Shown: one piece after another, positions 41,233-49,960 of the stretch
How positions within the stretch are numbered: the first letter of the stretch is position 1
Layout of the letters: the number at the start of each line of letters is the position of its first letter
Assembly: GCA_934501435.1 (NCBI GenBank)
Contig: CAKSTW010000002.1
Location: 1-64,000 of the forward strand
Source of the DNA: an uncultured Eubacteriales bacterium
GTDB taxonomy: Bacteria > Bacillota > Clostridia > Oscillospirales > UBA644
Direction: 5' to 3'
DNA: 64,000 nt
Program-made: the position numbers and the translations under genes
Notes under the pieces: generated by a model
Told to the model about the DNA's origin: nothing
Databases searched by the model: none
Seen by the model: the letters and a program-made list of their open reading frames with translations, nothing else

Positions 41233-42537
41233 TTATTCAAGGAATCCCTTGTAGTTTCTCATCATCATCTGGCTTTCGAGCTGCTGAGCGGTTTCAATAG
41301 CAACGGAAACAAGGATCATGAGAGAAGTTCCTCCGATTGCAAGACCGGAACTTGCCGGGAATATAAGCTGGAAGATATACGGAAGAAGGGCGATAACGCC
41401 GAGGAACAGAGCGCCGAAAAGGGTTATTCTGTTGACAACCTTCTGTATAAAGTCGCTTGTCGGCTTGCCGGGTCTGATACCGGGGATAGTACCGCCGTTG
41501 TTTTTGATGTTGTTTGCTATTTCAACGGTGTTGTACTGAATTGAAATGTAAAAATAGTTGAATGCGATGATAAGAACGAAAACAAGGATCATATAAAGCG
41601 GAGTCGTCGATGAGAAATAAGTCTGGACCCACTTCTGATAACCCGAGTTCGGGAAGAAGAGCGCTATCGTTGCGGGGAGAGAAACTATCGCAAAGGTGAA
41701 GATGATAGGCATAACGCCCGCCATAGCGACCTTTATGGGAAGATGAGTGTTCTGTCCGCCGTAGAGTTTTCTTCCGATCTGTCTCTTGGCATACTGAATG
41801 GGAATTCTTCTTTCGGCGCTGTCCATAAAGACGATAAATCCGAGGATCGCAAGTCCGAGAGCAAGAATTACTATAAGCATATACCAACGACCGTTCATTA
41901 TTTCGTTGATGAGGTACATTACAAGATCAACGCCTCTCGAAATAATACCTGCGAAGAGGATTATCGAGATACCGTTTCCTATACCCTTTTCGTTAATGGA
42001 TTCGCCGAGCCACATAACGAGGCAGGAGCCTGCGACGAGGACCGCGATTATAACGAACATCTGGAAAACTCCGTAGCCTTCGGCAAGGGAGAGAAGATTG
42101 TAACTGTTAAGGGTGACGTAGTAACCGATTGCCTGGATTATCGCGATGGCGACGGTCGACCAACGGGTCGCCTGCATAAGTTTTCTCTTGCCCTCTTCGC
42201 CGCCTTCTTTCTGGAGTCTTTCAAGAGCGGGGATAGCGAAAGTAAGAAGCTGGATAATAATGCTTGCGTTGATGTAAGGCTGAATCGTAAGCGCGAATAC
42301 CGTTCCGGACTGCAAAGCGTTACCGGAAAGCATATTGAAATAGCCGAGGATACTTTCACCGAGGCTCGCGCCTGCACCACCACTGCTGAAAAAGTTGGTA
42401 AGAGCAGCAGAACTGATGAAAGGAACGGGAAGACAGGCGCCTACTCTGAAAATAAGGATTATAAACAGAGTGTAAAGAATTTTCTTTCTGAGGTCTTCGA
42501 TCTTCCATGCGTTCTTGAAAGTAGATAAGAAAGTCAT
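41233..42537 (-). CDS. secY: Protein translocase channel subunit SecY
   Basis: A 434-residue, 10-helix core of the Sec translocon. Conserved segments: RILYTLFIILIFRVGACLPVP-like N-terminus (IEDLRKKILYTLFI), the plug region, IQLLTFAIPALERLQKEG, and GIRPGKPTSDFIQKV in the cytosolic loop that contacts the ribosome and SecA. It lies directly after rplO in the spc section. Confidence 0.97.
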   Translation of the reverse strand: MTFLSTFKNAWKIEDLRKKILYTLFIILIFRVGACLPVPFISSAALTNFFSSGGAGASLGESILGYFNMLSGNALQSGTVFALTIQPYINASIIIQLLTFAIPALERLQKEGGEEGKRKLMQATRWSTVAIAIIQAIGYYVTLNSYNLLSLAEGYGVFQMFVIIAVLVAGSCLVMWLGESINEKGIGNGISIILFAGIISRGVDLVMYLINEIMNGRWYMLIVILALGLAILGFIVFMDSAERRIPIQYAKRQIGRKLYGGQNTHLPIKVAMAGVMPIIFTFAIVSLPATIALFFPNSGYQKWVQTYFSSTTPLYMILVFVLIIAFNYFYISIQYNTVEIANNIKNNGGTIPGIRPGKPTSDFIQKVVNRITLFGALFLGVIALLPYIFQLIFPASSGLAIGGTSLMILVSVAIETAQQLESQMMMRNYKGFLE

Positions 42538-42538
42538 C

Positions 42539-42982
42539 TTACTTCACCTCTGCTTTTCCGCCTACCGCCTCGATCTTTTCCTTAGCCGACGCCGAGAATT
42601 TGTCAGCCGTAACTGTAAGCTTGTTTTTGAGTTCACCCAAACCAAGAATCTTTACAGGTTCGTTTTCGTTGTTGATAAGGCCTTTTTCGCAGAGTTCTTT
42701 TGCCGTAACAACGCTTCCGTCAGCAAAGCTGTCAAGGTCGCAAAGATTCACGATCTGGTAAGTTTTTGTAAATGCCAAATTGCAGAAACCTCTCTTCGGC
42801 ATTCTTCTCTGTAAAGGCATCTGTCCGCCTTCGAAGCCGGGTCTTACGCCGCCTCCGCTTCTTGCCTTCTGACCTTTGTGTCCTTTGCCGGCGGTTTTTC
42901 CATTGCCCGTTCCGGCACCTCTACCCTTTCTTTTGGCTTCCTTAACGGAGCCTTCAGCAGGGGAAAGATCATATAATTTCAT
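42539..42982 (-). CDS. rplO: 50S ribosomal protein L15
   Basis: A 147-residue L15: basic, Gly-rich start KRKGRGAGTGNGKTAGKGHKGQ (split here: KRKGRGAGTGNGKT / AGKGHKGQKARSG) and GFEGGQMPLQRRMPKRGF. It ends one base before secY starts. Confidence 0.97.
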   Translation of the reverse strand: MKLYDLSPAEGSVKEAKRKGRGAGTGNGKTAGKGHKGQKARSGGGVRPGFEGGQMPLQRRMPKRGFCNLAFTKTYQIVNLCDLDSFADGSVVTAKELCEKGLINNENEPVKILGLGELKNKLTVTADKFSASAKEKIEAVGGKAEVK

Positions 42983-42994
42983 ACAGACACCTCC

Positions 42995-43189
42995 TTATTC
43001 TTCTACTGAAACCAAGTAGCTGATTTTGTTGATTTTTCCGATGGTAGCCTCGTTTTTAGGCTGTTCGACAGTCTGACCTATCTTGCGGAGTCCGAGGGAG
43101 TTCGCGGTTGCGATATGCCCCTTATTTCTTCCGATAAGGCTTTTTGTCAAAGTGATTTTAAGAGTACTACCTGCCTTTTTCGTTGCCAT
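42995..43189 (-). CDS. rpmD: 50S ribosomal protein L30
   Basis: A 64-residue L30 of the bacterial short type: LKITLTKSLIGRNKGHIATA and GLRKIGQTVEQPKNEATIG. It lies between rpsE and rplO with normal gaps. Confidence 0.96.
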   Translation of the reverse strand: MATKKAGSTLKITLTKSLIGRNKGHIATANSLGLRKIGQTVEQPKNEATIGKINKISYLVSVEE

Positions 43190-43202
43190 GTAAATACCCT
43201 CC

Positions 43203-43706
43203 TTAACCTAAAATTTCCTTGACGGTCTTGCCTCTGGTCTCTGCAACTTCCTTAGCGTCCCTGAGGCTCGTAAGTCCCCTGAGGGTCGCCTTTACGAGGT
43301 TCTTGGGGTTGCGGGAGCGAAGAGCCTTCGTTCTTATATCCTTAATACCCGCCATTTCGAGAACGTCTCTGACAGCGCCGCCGGCGATAACGCCGGTACC
43401 TTCTGCAGCCGGTTTAAGGATAACAAGGCTTGCACCGTACTCGCTTACTACCTCGTGGGGAATTGTCGTTCCCTTGAGGGTTACTCTTACGAGATTTTTC
43501 TTAGCGTCTTCGATTCCCTTGTTTATAGCGTCGGGAACTTCGACAGACTTACCAATACCGACACCGACAACTCCGTTACCGTCGCCGACGACCATAAGCG
43601 CGGAGAATTTCATTTTTCTACCACCCTTGACAGTCTTGGAAACGCGTTCGAGAGATACCATTTTTTCGGTCAATGATAAAGTAGACGCATCAATTTTATC
43701 ATACAT
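43203..43706 (-). CDS. rpsE: 30S ribosomal protein S5
   Basis: A 167-residue S5 that takes part in decoding fidelity. It has the dsRNA-binding fold LTEKMVSLERVSKTVKGGRKM and GVGIGKSVEVPDAI, then GTGVIAGGAVRDVLEMAGI. It follows rplR by 21 bases. Confidence 0.97.
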   Translation of the reverse strand: MYDKIDASTLSLTEKMVSLERVSKTVKGGRKMKFSALMVVGDGNGVVGVGIGKSVEVPDAINKGIEDAKKNLVRVTLKGTTIPHEVVSEYGASLVILKPAAEGTGVIAGGAVRDVLEMAGIKDIRTKALRSRNPKNLVKATLRGLTSLRDAKEVAETRGKTVKEILG

Positions 43707-43727
43707 TGTATAAAATCCTCCTTCGAC

Positions 43728-44090
43728 TTAGAACTTAAGTCCGCCTTCTCTTGCACCTTCAGCCAGAGCCTGGACTCTTCCGTGGTAAACATAACCGCCT
43801 CTGTCGAAAACAACTTCGGTTATGCCCTTTTCGAGAGCCATCTTGGCGATGTCAATACCAACCTGCTTTGCGGCAGCGGCGTTTCCGCCGTAAGTTCCCG
43901 CATACTGCTTGCTGGCAGTTGAGAGAGCAACAAGAGTTACACCTGCTTTATCGTCGATGATCTGTGCATAAATATTCTTGAGCGATCTGTAAACATTAAG
44001 ACGGGGACATTCGGCTGTTCCCGAAATTTTTCCGCGAACGCGCTTATGACGCTTTACACGGAGAAGATTTGCATCTTTTCTTGATATCAT
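43728..44090 (-). CDS. rplR: 50S ribosomal protein L18
   Basis: A 120-residue L18, a 5S rRNA binder: RVRGKISGTAECPRLNVYRS, then IYAQIIDD and the C-terminal FDRGGYVYHGRVQALAEGAR. It lies between rplF and rpsE. Confidence 0.97.
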   Translation of the reverse strand: MISRKDANLLRVKRHKRVRGKISGTAECPRLNVYRSLKNIYAQIIDDKAGVTLVALSTASKQYAGTYGGNAAAAKQVGIDIAKMALEKGITEVVFDRGGYVYHGRVQALAEGAREGGLKF

Positions 44091-44111
44091 AGTGTGTTAC
44101 CCTCCTTCGGC

Positions 44112-44654
44112 TTATTTCTTGCCGGCCTTGCCTTCCTTCATTCTTACGTACTCGCCGACGTAGCGGATACCCTTGCCGTGATACGGTTCAGGCGGTTTCT
44201 TGCCGCGGATCATTGCCGCGAACTGACCGACAGCCTGTTTGTCGATACCGGAGACGGTGAACGTCGTCGGTCCGGTAACGTCTATTGTTATGCCGTCGAT
44301 CTCTTCGATCTCAACGGGGTGAGAAAAACCGATGGTGAAAACGGCTTTTTTGCCCTGTTTTGCGACCTTATAACCGATACCCTGAATTTCAAGGGCTTTG
44401 GAATAGCCTTGGGTAACGCCTTCGATCATATTGAATATCAAAGTTCTTGTCAAGCCGTGCAGAGATCTGTGCGCTTTATCCTCTGACGGACGATCGACGT
44501 GTATCACGTCACCTTCAACCTTGATTATCATATCGGGGTGAAGAGTTTTTACGAGTTCGCCCTTCGGTCCCTTTACGGTAATCGTGTTGTCAGACGCCAA
44601 TGCAACGGTTACACCGGCGGGTATATTTATAGGTTTTCTACCAATTCTTGACAT
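44112..44654 (-). CDS. rplF: 50S ribosomal protein L6
   Basis: A 180-residue L6 with two similar domains: MSRIGRKPINIPAGVTV start and the C-terminal signature PEPYHGKGIRYVGEYVRMKEGK. It binds helix 97 of 23S rRNA near the sarcin-ricin loop. Confidence 0.97.
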   Translation of the reverse strand: MSRIGRKPINIPAGVTVALASDNTITVKGPKGELVKTLHPDMIIKVEGDVIHVDRPSEDKAHRSLHGLTRTLIFNMIEGVTQGYSKALEIQGIGYKVAKQGKKAVFTIGFSHPVEIEEIDGITIDVTGPTTFTVSGIDKQAVGQFAAMIRGKKPPEPYHGKGIRYVGEYVRMKEGKAGKK

Positions 44655-44682
44655 TTAAGTTTACCTCCAATAATTATGCTGC

Positions 44683-45081
44683 TTACCAGATAAAGGCAAG
44701 AACTTCGCCGCCGATGTTGGCTTTTCTTGCAGCCTTGTCGGTCATTATGCCTTTAGAAGTGGAGATTATGGCGACGCCGAGGCCTCTCATAACCTTCGGG
44801 AGTTCTTCGCAGCTTGCGTAAACGCGGAGACCGGGCTTGGAGATTCTCTGGAGTCCCTGAAGAACCTTCGCCTTCTTGTCGCCGTATTTAAGAGTAATTT
44901 TTATCATACCCTGCTTGCCGTCTTCGATGACTTCGTAGGATTTGATATATCCTTCATCTACCAAAATCTGGGAGATTTCCTTCTTCATGTTAGAAGCGGG
45001 AACTTCAACGGTTTCATGCTTTGCGGAGTTCGCATTGCGAATTCTTGTAAGCATATCCGCGATAGGGTCTGTAATATGCAT
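44683..45081 (-). CDS. rpsH: 30S ribosomal protein S8
   Basis: A 132-residue S8: MHITDPIADMLTRIRNANSAKHE start and end ISTSKGIMTDKAARKANIGGEVL. In enterobacteria S8 is the repressor of the spc operon; a matching site near rplE was not checked in detail here. Confidence 0.97.
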   Translation of the reverse strand: MHITDPIADMLTRIRNANSAKHETVEVPASNMKKEISQILVDEGYIKSYEVIEDGKQGMIKITLKYGDKKAKVLQGLQRISKPGLRVYASCEELPKVMRGLGVAIISTSKGIMTDKAARKANIGGEVLAFIW

Positions 45082-45099
45082 TTCTGAAACCTCCTTTTC

Positions 45100-45285
45100 T
45101 TACCAGCTTGCCTTTTTTACGCCGGGTATTTCACCTTTGTATGCAAGTTCTCTGAAGCAAATACGGCAGATGCCGAACTTTCTGAGGTATGCGTGCGGTC
45201 TGCCGCATATCTTACATCTGTTATACGCTCTGGTGGAATATTTGGCAGGCTTCTGCTGCTTCAAAATCATAGCTTTCTTTGCCAT
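45100..45285 (-). CDS. rpsN: 30S ribosomal protein S14, zinc-binding type
   Basis: A 61-residue short S14 with the zinc set C-x2-C...C-x2-C (CKICGRPH and CRICFRELA). The start MAKKAMILK at 45285 overlaps nothing and is one base from the rplE stop; the longer frame upstream is rplE sequence. The short C+ type is usual in Bacillota. Confidence 0.97.
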   Translation of the reverse strand: MAKKAMILKQQKPAKYSTRAYNRCKICGRPHAYLRKFGICRICFRELAYKGEIPGVKKASW

Positions 45286-45286
45286 C

Positions 45287-45838
45287 TTACGCTTCCTCCT
45301 TCTTTGCAAAAGGCGCACCCATAAGAGTAAGAAGTTCTTTTGCTTCTTCGTCGCGGGTTGCGGTGGTAACGAACATTATGTCCATACCTCTGATCTTGTC
45401 GATCTTGTCGTACTCGATTTCGGGGAATATAAGCTGTTCCTTGATACCGAAAGCGTAGTTTCCTCTGCCGTCGAACGCGTCGGGGTTGATACCTCTGAAG
45501 TCGCGGACGCGGGGAAGAGCGACATTGAAGAGTCTGTCCATAAATTCGTACATTCTTTCGCCTCTGAGCGTTACTTTAACGCCGATAGGCATACCTTTAC
45601 GCAATTTGAAGTTTGCGACCGATTTGCGTGCTTTACAAACGGTTGCCTTCTGACCGGTGATGGTCGTGAGGTCCGTTACGCAGGATTCGATGACCTTGGA
45701 ATTATCTTTTGCGTCGCCGCAAGCGATGTTTACGACTATTTTATCGAGCTTGGGGATCTGCATGGTGCTCTTGTAGCCGAACTTTTTCATCAAGGCAGGA
45801 GCGGCTTCGTTTTTGTATAAATCTTTCAAAGTTGACAT
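45287..45838 (-). CDS. rplE: 50S ribosomal protein L5
   Basis: A 183-residue L5, 5S rRNA binder of the central protuberance: DKIVVNIACGDAKDNSKVI, AVTVRG-like GVKVTLRGERMYEFMDRL and GNYAFGIKEQLIFPEI. It ends one base before rpsN. Confidence 0.97.
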   Translation of the reverse strand: MSTLKDLYKNEAAPALMKKFGYKSTMQIPKLDKIVVNIACGDAKDNSKVIESCVTDLTTITGQKATVCKARKSVANFKLRKGMPIGVKVTLRGERMYEFMDRLFNVALPRVRDFRGINPDAFDGRGNYAFGIKEQLIFPEIEYDKIDKIRGMDIMFVTTATRDEEAKELLTLMGAPFAKKEEA

Positions 45839-45851
45839 ATTCTACTCCTCC

Positions 45852-46169
45852 TTAAAAAGTTTCCTTGCAGTGTTTGCATACTCTTACTTTGGTTCCGTTT
45901 TCGAGAACCTTGTATCCGACTCTGGTGGGCTTGCTGCATTTCGGGCAGACAAGCATGACCTTGCAGGCGCGGACAGGGCCTTCGGCTTTGATTATGCCGC
46001 CCTGCTGCTGCGCGCTTCTGGGTTTGACGTGTTTTGTTACCAGATGTACGCCCTCGATAATGACCTGTCCTTCGGAGGGGGATACTGCAAGAACCTTACC
46101 GCGGCTGCCTTTGCTGACGCCGGATATAACTTCGACGGTGTCTCCCGTCTTAACGTGCATTTTGTTCAT
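45852..46169 (-). CDS. rplX: 50S ribosomal protein L24
   Basis: A 105-residue L24 with the KOW motif VISGVSKGSRGKVLAVSP and a C-terminal zinc-ribbon-like pair CPKC...CKHC. AAGGAGG precedes ATG 46169; upstream codons in frame are not used. One of the first proteins in 50S assembly. Confidence 0.97.
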   Translation of the reverse strand: MNKMHVKTGDTVEVISGVSKGSRGKVLAVSPSEGQVIIEGVHLVTKHVKPRSAQQQGGIIKAEGPVRACKVMLVCPKCSKPTRVGYKVLENGTKVRVCKHCKETF

Positions 46170-46182
46170 CGGTATTCCTCCT

Positions 46183-46551
46183 TTACAGAACTTCGGGAGC
46201 AAGAGAAAGGATCTTGGTGTATTCCTTTTCTCTGAGTTCTCTTGCTACCGGCCCGAAGATACGGGTACCTCTCGGGGTTTTATCGTCTTTGATAAGAACG
46301 GCGGCGTTCTCGTCGAAATGAATGTAGCTTCCGTCAGCTCTTCTTACGCCTCTGACGCTGCGAACTACGACTGCCTTTACCACATCGCCCTTTTTGACTT
46401 CTCCGCCGGGGATCGCCTTTTTAACGGCAGCGACTATAACGTCGCCGATGTTGGCATATCTTCTGCCCGTACCGCCCAAAACACGGATACACATAATTTC
46501 CTTTGCACCGGTATTGTCGGCAACTTGCAGATAAGTTTGCTGTTGAATCAT
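46183..46551 (-). CDS. rplN: 50S ribosomal protein L14
   Basis: A 122-residue L14: MIQQQTYLQVADNTGAKEIM start and GTRIFGPVARELREKEYTKI near the end. It forms part of the intersubunit bridge and the GTPase-factor side. Confidence 0.97.
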   Translation of the reverse strand: MIQQQTYLQVADNTGAKEIMCIRVLGGTGRRYANIGDVIVAAVKKAIPGGEVKKGDVVKAVVVRSVRGVRRADGSYIHFDENAAVLIKDDKTPRGTRIFGPVARELREKEYTKILSLAPEVL

Positions 46552-46565
46552 ATCTCAAATTCTCC

Positions 46566-46823
46566 TTACTTCGCTTTTTCGATGATTTCAACCAAACGCC
46601 ATTTCTTTTCTTTCGAAAGCGGTCTGGTCTCCATGATCAAAACCTTATCGCCGATACCGCACTGATTGTTCTCATCATGTGCCTTCAACTTATAAGTCTG
46701 TTTGATAACCTTTTTATAAAGGGGATGTCTTACATTTTCAAATATAGCAACTACTATGGTTTTATCCATTTTGTCGGATACGACACGACCGATTCTGGTC
46801 TTTCTCAAAGCTCTTTCACTCAT
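46566..46823 (-). CDS. rpsQ: 30S ribosomal protein S17
   Basis: An 85-residue S17 (OB fold): RKTRIGRVVSDKMDKTIVVAI and HDENNQCGIGDKVLIMETRPLSK. GGAGGAGG precedes ATG 46823; the in-frame start at 46847 lies inside rpmC's end and is not used. Confidence 0.96.
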   Translation of the reverse strand: MSERALRKTRIGRVVSDKMDKTIVVAIFENVRHPLYKKVIKQTYKLKAHDENNQCGIGDKVLIMETRPLSKEKKWRLVEIIEKAK

Positions 46824-46843
46824 CGTTTTTCCTCCTCCTTGGC

Positions 46844-47038
46844 TCAACCATTGATTTCTTTTTCGCGAAGAACAGTCTTCACTCTGGCTATATCCTTCTT
46901 GACAAGCGCGATTCTTACGGGGTTGTCAAGCTGGTTGGTGGCATGCTGAAAACGAAGATTGAAAAGTTCTTTTTTGAGGTCCGCGAGTTTTGTTTCGAGT
47001 TCGGTAACGGACAATTCTCTTATCTCTGTTGCTTTCAT
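46844..47038 (-). CDS. rpmC: 50S ribosomal protein L29
   Basis: A 64-residue helical L29 near the exit tunnel: MKATEIRELSVTELETKLADLKKEL and FNLRFQHATNQLDNP. It overlaps the rplP stop codon by one base. Confidence 0.97.
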   Translation of the reverse strand: MKATEIRELSVTELETKLADLKKELFNLRFQHATNQLDNPVRIALVKKDIARVKTVLREKEING

Positions 47039-47481
47039 TATGCTTCACCTCCGTTTTCTTTGACGGCTTCGAGGTCGGCTTTTCTTACAAACTTGCATTT
47101 GATGGGAAGTTTGTGAGACGCGAGACGCATAGCTTCTCTTGCGACATCTTCGGTAACGCCCGCCATTTCGAACATTACGCGTCCGGGTTTAACGACTGCT
47201 ACCCAATATTCGGGAGAACCTTTACCGGAACCCATTCGGGTCTCGGCGGGTTTCTGGGTGACCGGCTTATCGGGGAAGATCTTTATCCAGACGTTACCGC
47301 CTCTTTTGATGTAACGCGTCATGGCGATACGGGCAGCTTCTATCTGGTTGGAAGTTATCCACGCGGGCTGCATTGCAACAAGGCCGTACTCACCGCTGGA
47401 AATCTTGTTTCCGCGGGTCGCCTTGCCCTTCATACGTCCGCGGTGTACGCGTCTATATTTTACTCTTTTTGGCATTAACAT
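47038..47481 (-). CDS. rplP: 50S ribosomal protein L16
   Basis: A 147-residue L16: MLMPKRVKYRRVHRGRMKG start, GEYGLVAMQPAWITSNQIEA and GKGSPEYWVAVVKPGRVMFE. GGGAGG nine bases before 47481 favours this ATG over the one two codons later. It overlaps the rpsC end by 29 bases; the longer frame upstream is rpsC read in another frame. Confidence 0.96.
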   Translation of the reverse strand: MLMPKRVKYRRVHRGRMKGKATRGNKISSGEYGLVAMQPAWITSNQIEAARIAMTRYIKRGGNVWIKIFPDKPVTQKPAETRMGSGKGSPEYWVAVVKPGRVMFEMAGVTEDVAREAMRLASHKLPIKCKFVRKADLEAVKENGGEA

Positions 47482-48151
47482 TGCGTCTTTCCTCCCTTGC
47501 CTTGAAATTCTTTGCCGCCGTGAGGACCTCGCCTTTGTAGATCCAGACTTTAACGCCGATGCGTCCGTAAGTCGTAGCAGCTTCCGCAAAGCCGTAATCG
47601 ATGTCGGCTCTCAGAGTCTGAAGGGGAATAGTTCCTTCGTGATAGTGTTCGGTACGGGCGATCTCGGCGCCGTTAAGACGTCCGGAAACGGAAACCTTGA
47701 TACCTTTTGCTCCGGCTTTCATGGTTCTGTCGATCGCCTGACGGGTCGCTCTTCTGAACGCGATTCTTCTTTCGAGGTCGCTTGCTATTCTCTGAGCGAC
47801 GAGGGTTGCGTTCTGGTCGATACGTTTTTCTTCGACGATGGTGATGTAAACAGCCTTTTTGATCATGGCGTTTATCTCTTCGCGAAGTTTGTTTATATCT
47901 GCTCCGCCTTTGCCGAGAACGATGCCCGGTTTAGCGCAGTGGATTATGATTCTTACCTTTTCGCCGGTGGAATCTCTCTCGATCTCGACCTTGGAAAGGC
48001 CTGCGACCTTGAGTTTGTTTGTAATATAAGTTCTGATCTTATGGTCTTCTACCAAGAGGTCCCCGAAACGTTCATCACGGGCATACCATCTTGAATCCCA
48101 GTTACGGATAACTCCGACTCTAAGACCGTGCGGATTAACTTTCTGTCCCAT
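47453..48151 (-). CDS. rpsC: 30S ribosomal protein S3
   Basis: A 232-residue S3 with the KH domain (GKGGADINKLREEIN, written in family form GKKGxEI) and MGQKVNPHGLRVGVIRNWDSRWYA start split by family-specific loops. It forms part of the mRNA entry site. It overlaps rplP. Confidence 0.97.
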   Translation of the reverse strand: MGQKVNPHGLRVGVIRNWDSRWYARDERFGDLLVEDHKIRTYITNKLKVAGLSKVEIERDSTGEKVRIIIHCAKPGIVLGKGGADINKLREEINAMIKKAVYITIVEEKRIDQNATLVAQRIASDLERRIAFRRATRQAIDRTMKAGAKGIKVSVSGRLNGAEIARTEHYHEGTIPLQTLRADIDYGFAEAATTYGRIGVKVWIYKGEVLTAAKNFKAREERRNVNAKKSKI

Positions 48152-48162
48152 AATAAACCTCC

Positions 48163-48498
48163 TTATTCTTTTTCTGCAAGGACCATCGTGATATTGGACG
48201 ATCTCTTCAATATAACGTCAGCGCTTCCGCGTGCTCTGGGCATCATACGCTTCATAACGCGGGCGGGACCTACGAAACATTCCTTAACGTAAAGTTTGGA
48301 AGGATCCATACCGTGGTTGTTTTCAGCGTTTGCCGCAGCGGATTTGACTAATTTAAGGAGAGGCTCGCTCGCCGCTTTCGGAGTGTTCATAAGAATACCC
48401 ACTGCGGTTCCGACCGGCTTGTTCCTGATAAGGTCAAGAACGATCTTTACCTTTCTGGGGGTTATGCGAAGACCTCTTAAATATGCTCTTGCTTCCAT
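48163..48498 (-). CDS. rplV: 50S ribosomal protein L22
   Basis: A 111-residue L22 with the tunnel-lining hairpin: LRITPRKVKIVLDLIRNKPV, MKRMMPRARGSADVILKRSS. Mutations in this loop give macrolide resistance in other bacteria; nothing unusual is seen here. Confidence 0.97.
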   Translation of the reverse strand: MEARAYLRGLRITPRKVKIVLDLIRNKPVGTAVGILMNTPKAASEPLLKLVKSAAANAENNHGMDPSKLYVKECFVGPARVMKRMMPRARGSADVILKRSSNITMVLAEKE

Positions 48499-48522
48499 AA
48501 TCTGTTTCTACCTCCTATGCGA

Positions 48523-48804
48523 CTACTTCGAGGTATTCGAGGTTTTGGAACCCGAATGACCTTTGAATGTGCGGGTCGGAGCAAATTCGCCGAGTTTATG
48601 GCCGACCATATCTTCGGTTACATAAACGGGAACGTGCTTTCTTCCGTCGTGAACGGCGAAAGTATGACCTACGAATTCAGGGAAAATAGTAGATGCACGA
48701 GACCAAGTCTTAACTACTCTTTTTTCGCCTTTTGCGTTCATATCCTGAACTTTTTTGTATAAAGAAAGTTCCACATAAGGACCTTTTTTAACACTTCTTC
48801 CCAT
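48523..48804 (-). CDS. rpsS: 30S ribosomal protein S19
   Basis: A 93-residue S19 of the 30S head: MGRSVKKGPYVELSLYKKVQ start, TWSRASTIFPEFVGHTFAVH and GHKLGEFAPTRTFKGHSG. It follows rplB by 11 bases. Confidence 0.97.
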   Translation of the reverse strand: MGRSVKKGPYVELSLYKKVQDMNAKGEKRVVKTWSRASTIFPEFVGHTFAVHDGRKHVPVYVTEDMVGHKLGEFAPTRTFKGHSGSKTSNTSK

Positions 48805-48815
48805 ATTCGCACCTC

Positions 48816-49649
48816 CTATTTAGCATTTCTGCGTTTTACGATAAATTTGTTGGACTTGTTCTTCTTCTTACGGGTCTTGTAACCGAGAGCCGGTTTACCC
48901 CAAGGAGTTACAGGTCCGGGTCTTCCTATCGGAGACTTACCTTCACCGCCGCCGTGCGGGTGATCGCAGGGGTTCATGACGGAACCGCGGACGGTGGGAC
49001 GGATACCCATGTGGCGTTTTCTTCCCGCTTTACCGAGTTTTACGTTCTCGTGGTCAGCGTTGCCGATAACACCGATGGTCGCTCTGCAGTTGAGGGCTAT
49101 CATACGAACTTCGCCGGAAGGAAGTCTTATCTGCGCATAGCCGTTTTCTTTAGCCATGAGCTGCGCGGAAGTTCCTGCGGAACGGGAAAGCTGTCCGCCT
49201 TTGCCGGGGTACATTTCGATGTTGTGGATCATAGTACCGACGGGGATATTTTCTATCGGGAGGCAGTTGCCGGGTTTGATGTCGGCAGCGGGACCTGCGA
49301 CGACGATATCGCCTACATTGAGTTTCTGGGGAGCAAGGATATAAGCCTTTTCGCCGTCAGCATACTGAATGAGAGCGATGTTTGCGCTTCTGTTAGGATC
49401 GTATTCAACGGTCATAACGGTAGCGGCGTCTCCGACTCTGTTTCTCTTGAAGTCGATGATTCTGTACTTTCTTCTGTTTCCGCCGCCGTGATGACGAACG
49501 GTTATTCTGCCGTAGCTGTTACGGCCGGAATTCTTTTTAAGAGAAGAGAGAAGGGATCTTTCCGGCTTGTTAGTCGTGATTTCTTCGAAAGTCGAAACGG
49601 ACATTCCTCTTCTGCCGGGAGTTGTTGGTTTGTAAAATTTAATACCCAT
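48816..49649 (-). CDS. rplB: 50S ribosomal protein L2
   Basis: A 277-residue L2, required for peptidyl transfer: KPTTPGRRGMSVSTFEEIT start, GRNSYGRITVRHHGGGNRRKYR region and the C-terminal GVMNP-like VMNPCDHPHGGGEGKSPIGR. The catalytically important His lies in HPHGGG. Confidence 0.97.
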   Translation of the reverse strand: MGIKFYKPTTPGRRGMSVSTFEEITTNKPERSLLSSLKKNSGRNSYGRITVRHHGGGNRRKYRIIDFKRNRVGDAATVMTVEYDPNRSANIALIQYADGEKAYILAPQKLNVGDIVVAGPAADIKPGNCLPIENIPVGTMIHNIEMYPGKGGQLSRSAGTSAQLMAKENGYAQIRLPSGEVRMIALNCRATIGVIGNADHENVKLGKAGRKRHMGIRPTVRGSVMNPCDHPHGGGEGKSPIGRPGPVTPWGKPALGYKTRKKKNKSNKFIVKRRNAK

Positions 49650-49663
49650 CTTTCAACACTCCT

Positions 49664-49960
49664 TTACATAAGATTGTCGAAGAATTCGATAGTCTTCGAG
49701 TCAGCGGTAAGAGAGACGATAGCCTTCTTGTAGGAAGGACGGTTTCCGGAATGGAGACCCATTCTCTTTTCCTTGCCGTCGTATCTCATGACGTTTACGG
49801 CAGCCACTTTGACTTTGAATATTTCTTCGATAGCATTCTTTATTTCGATTTTGTTTGCGTCTTTAGCAACCTTGAAGGTATATTTACGCTGCTCGCGGAT
49901 GAGGTCCATGCTGCGTTCGGTGATGACCGGCTTCAAGATTATGTCCTGAGCGTATTTCAT
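49664..49960 (-). CDS. rplW: 50S ribosomal protein L23
   Basis: A 98-residue L23 at the tunnel exit, docking site for trigger factor and SRP: DIILKPVITERSMDLIREQ, YTFKVAKDANKIEIKNAIEEIF. It overlaps rplD by one base. Confidence 0.97.
   Translation of the reverse strand: MKYAQDIILKPVITERSMDLIREQRKYTFKVAKDANKIEIKNAIEEIFKVKVAAVNVMRYDGKEKRMGLHSGNRPSYKKAIVSLTADSKTIEFFDNLM

Noticed and set aside
47482..47589. An N-terminally extended L16
   Set aside because: The extra 36 residues are the out-of-frame end of rpsC, Arg/Ser-rich and unlike any L16; GGGAGG sits before the start at 47481.
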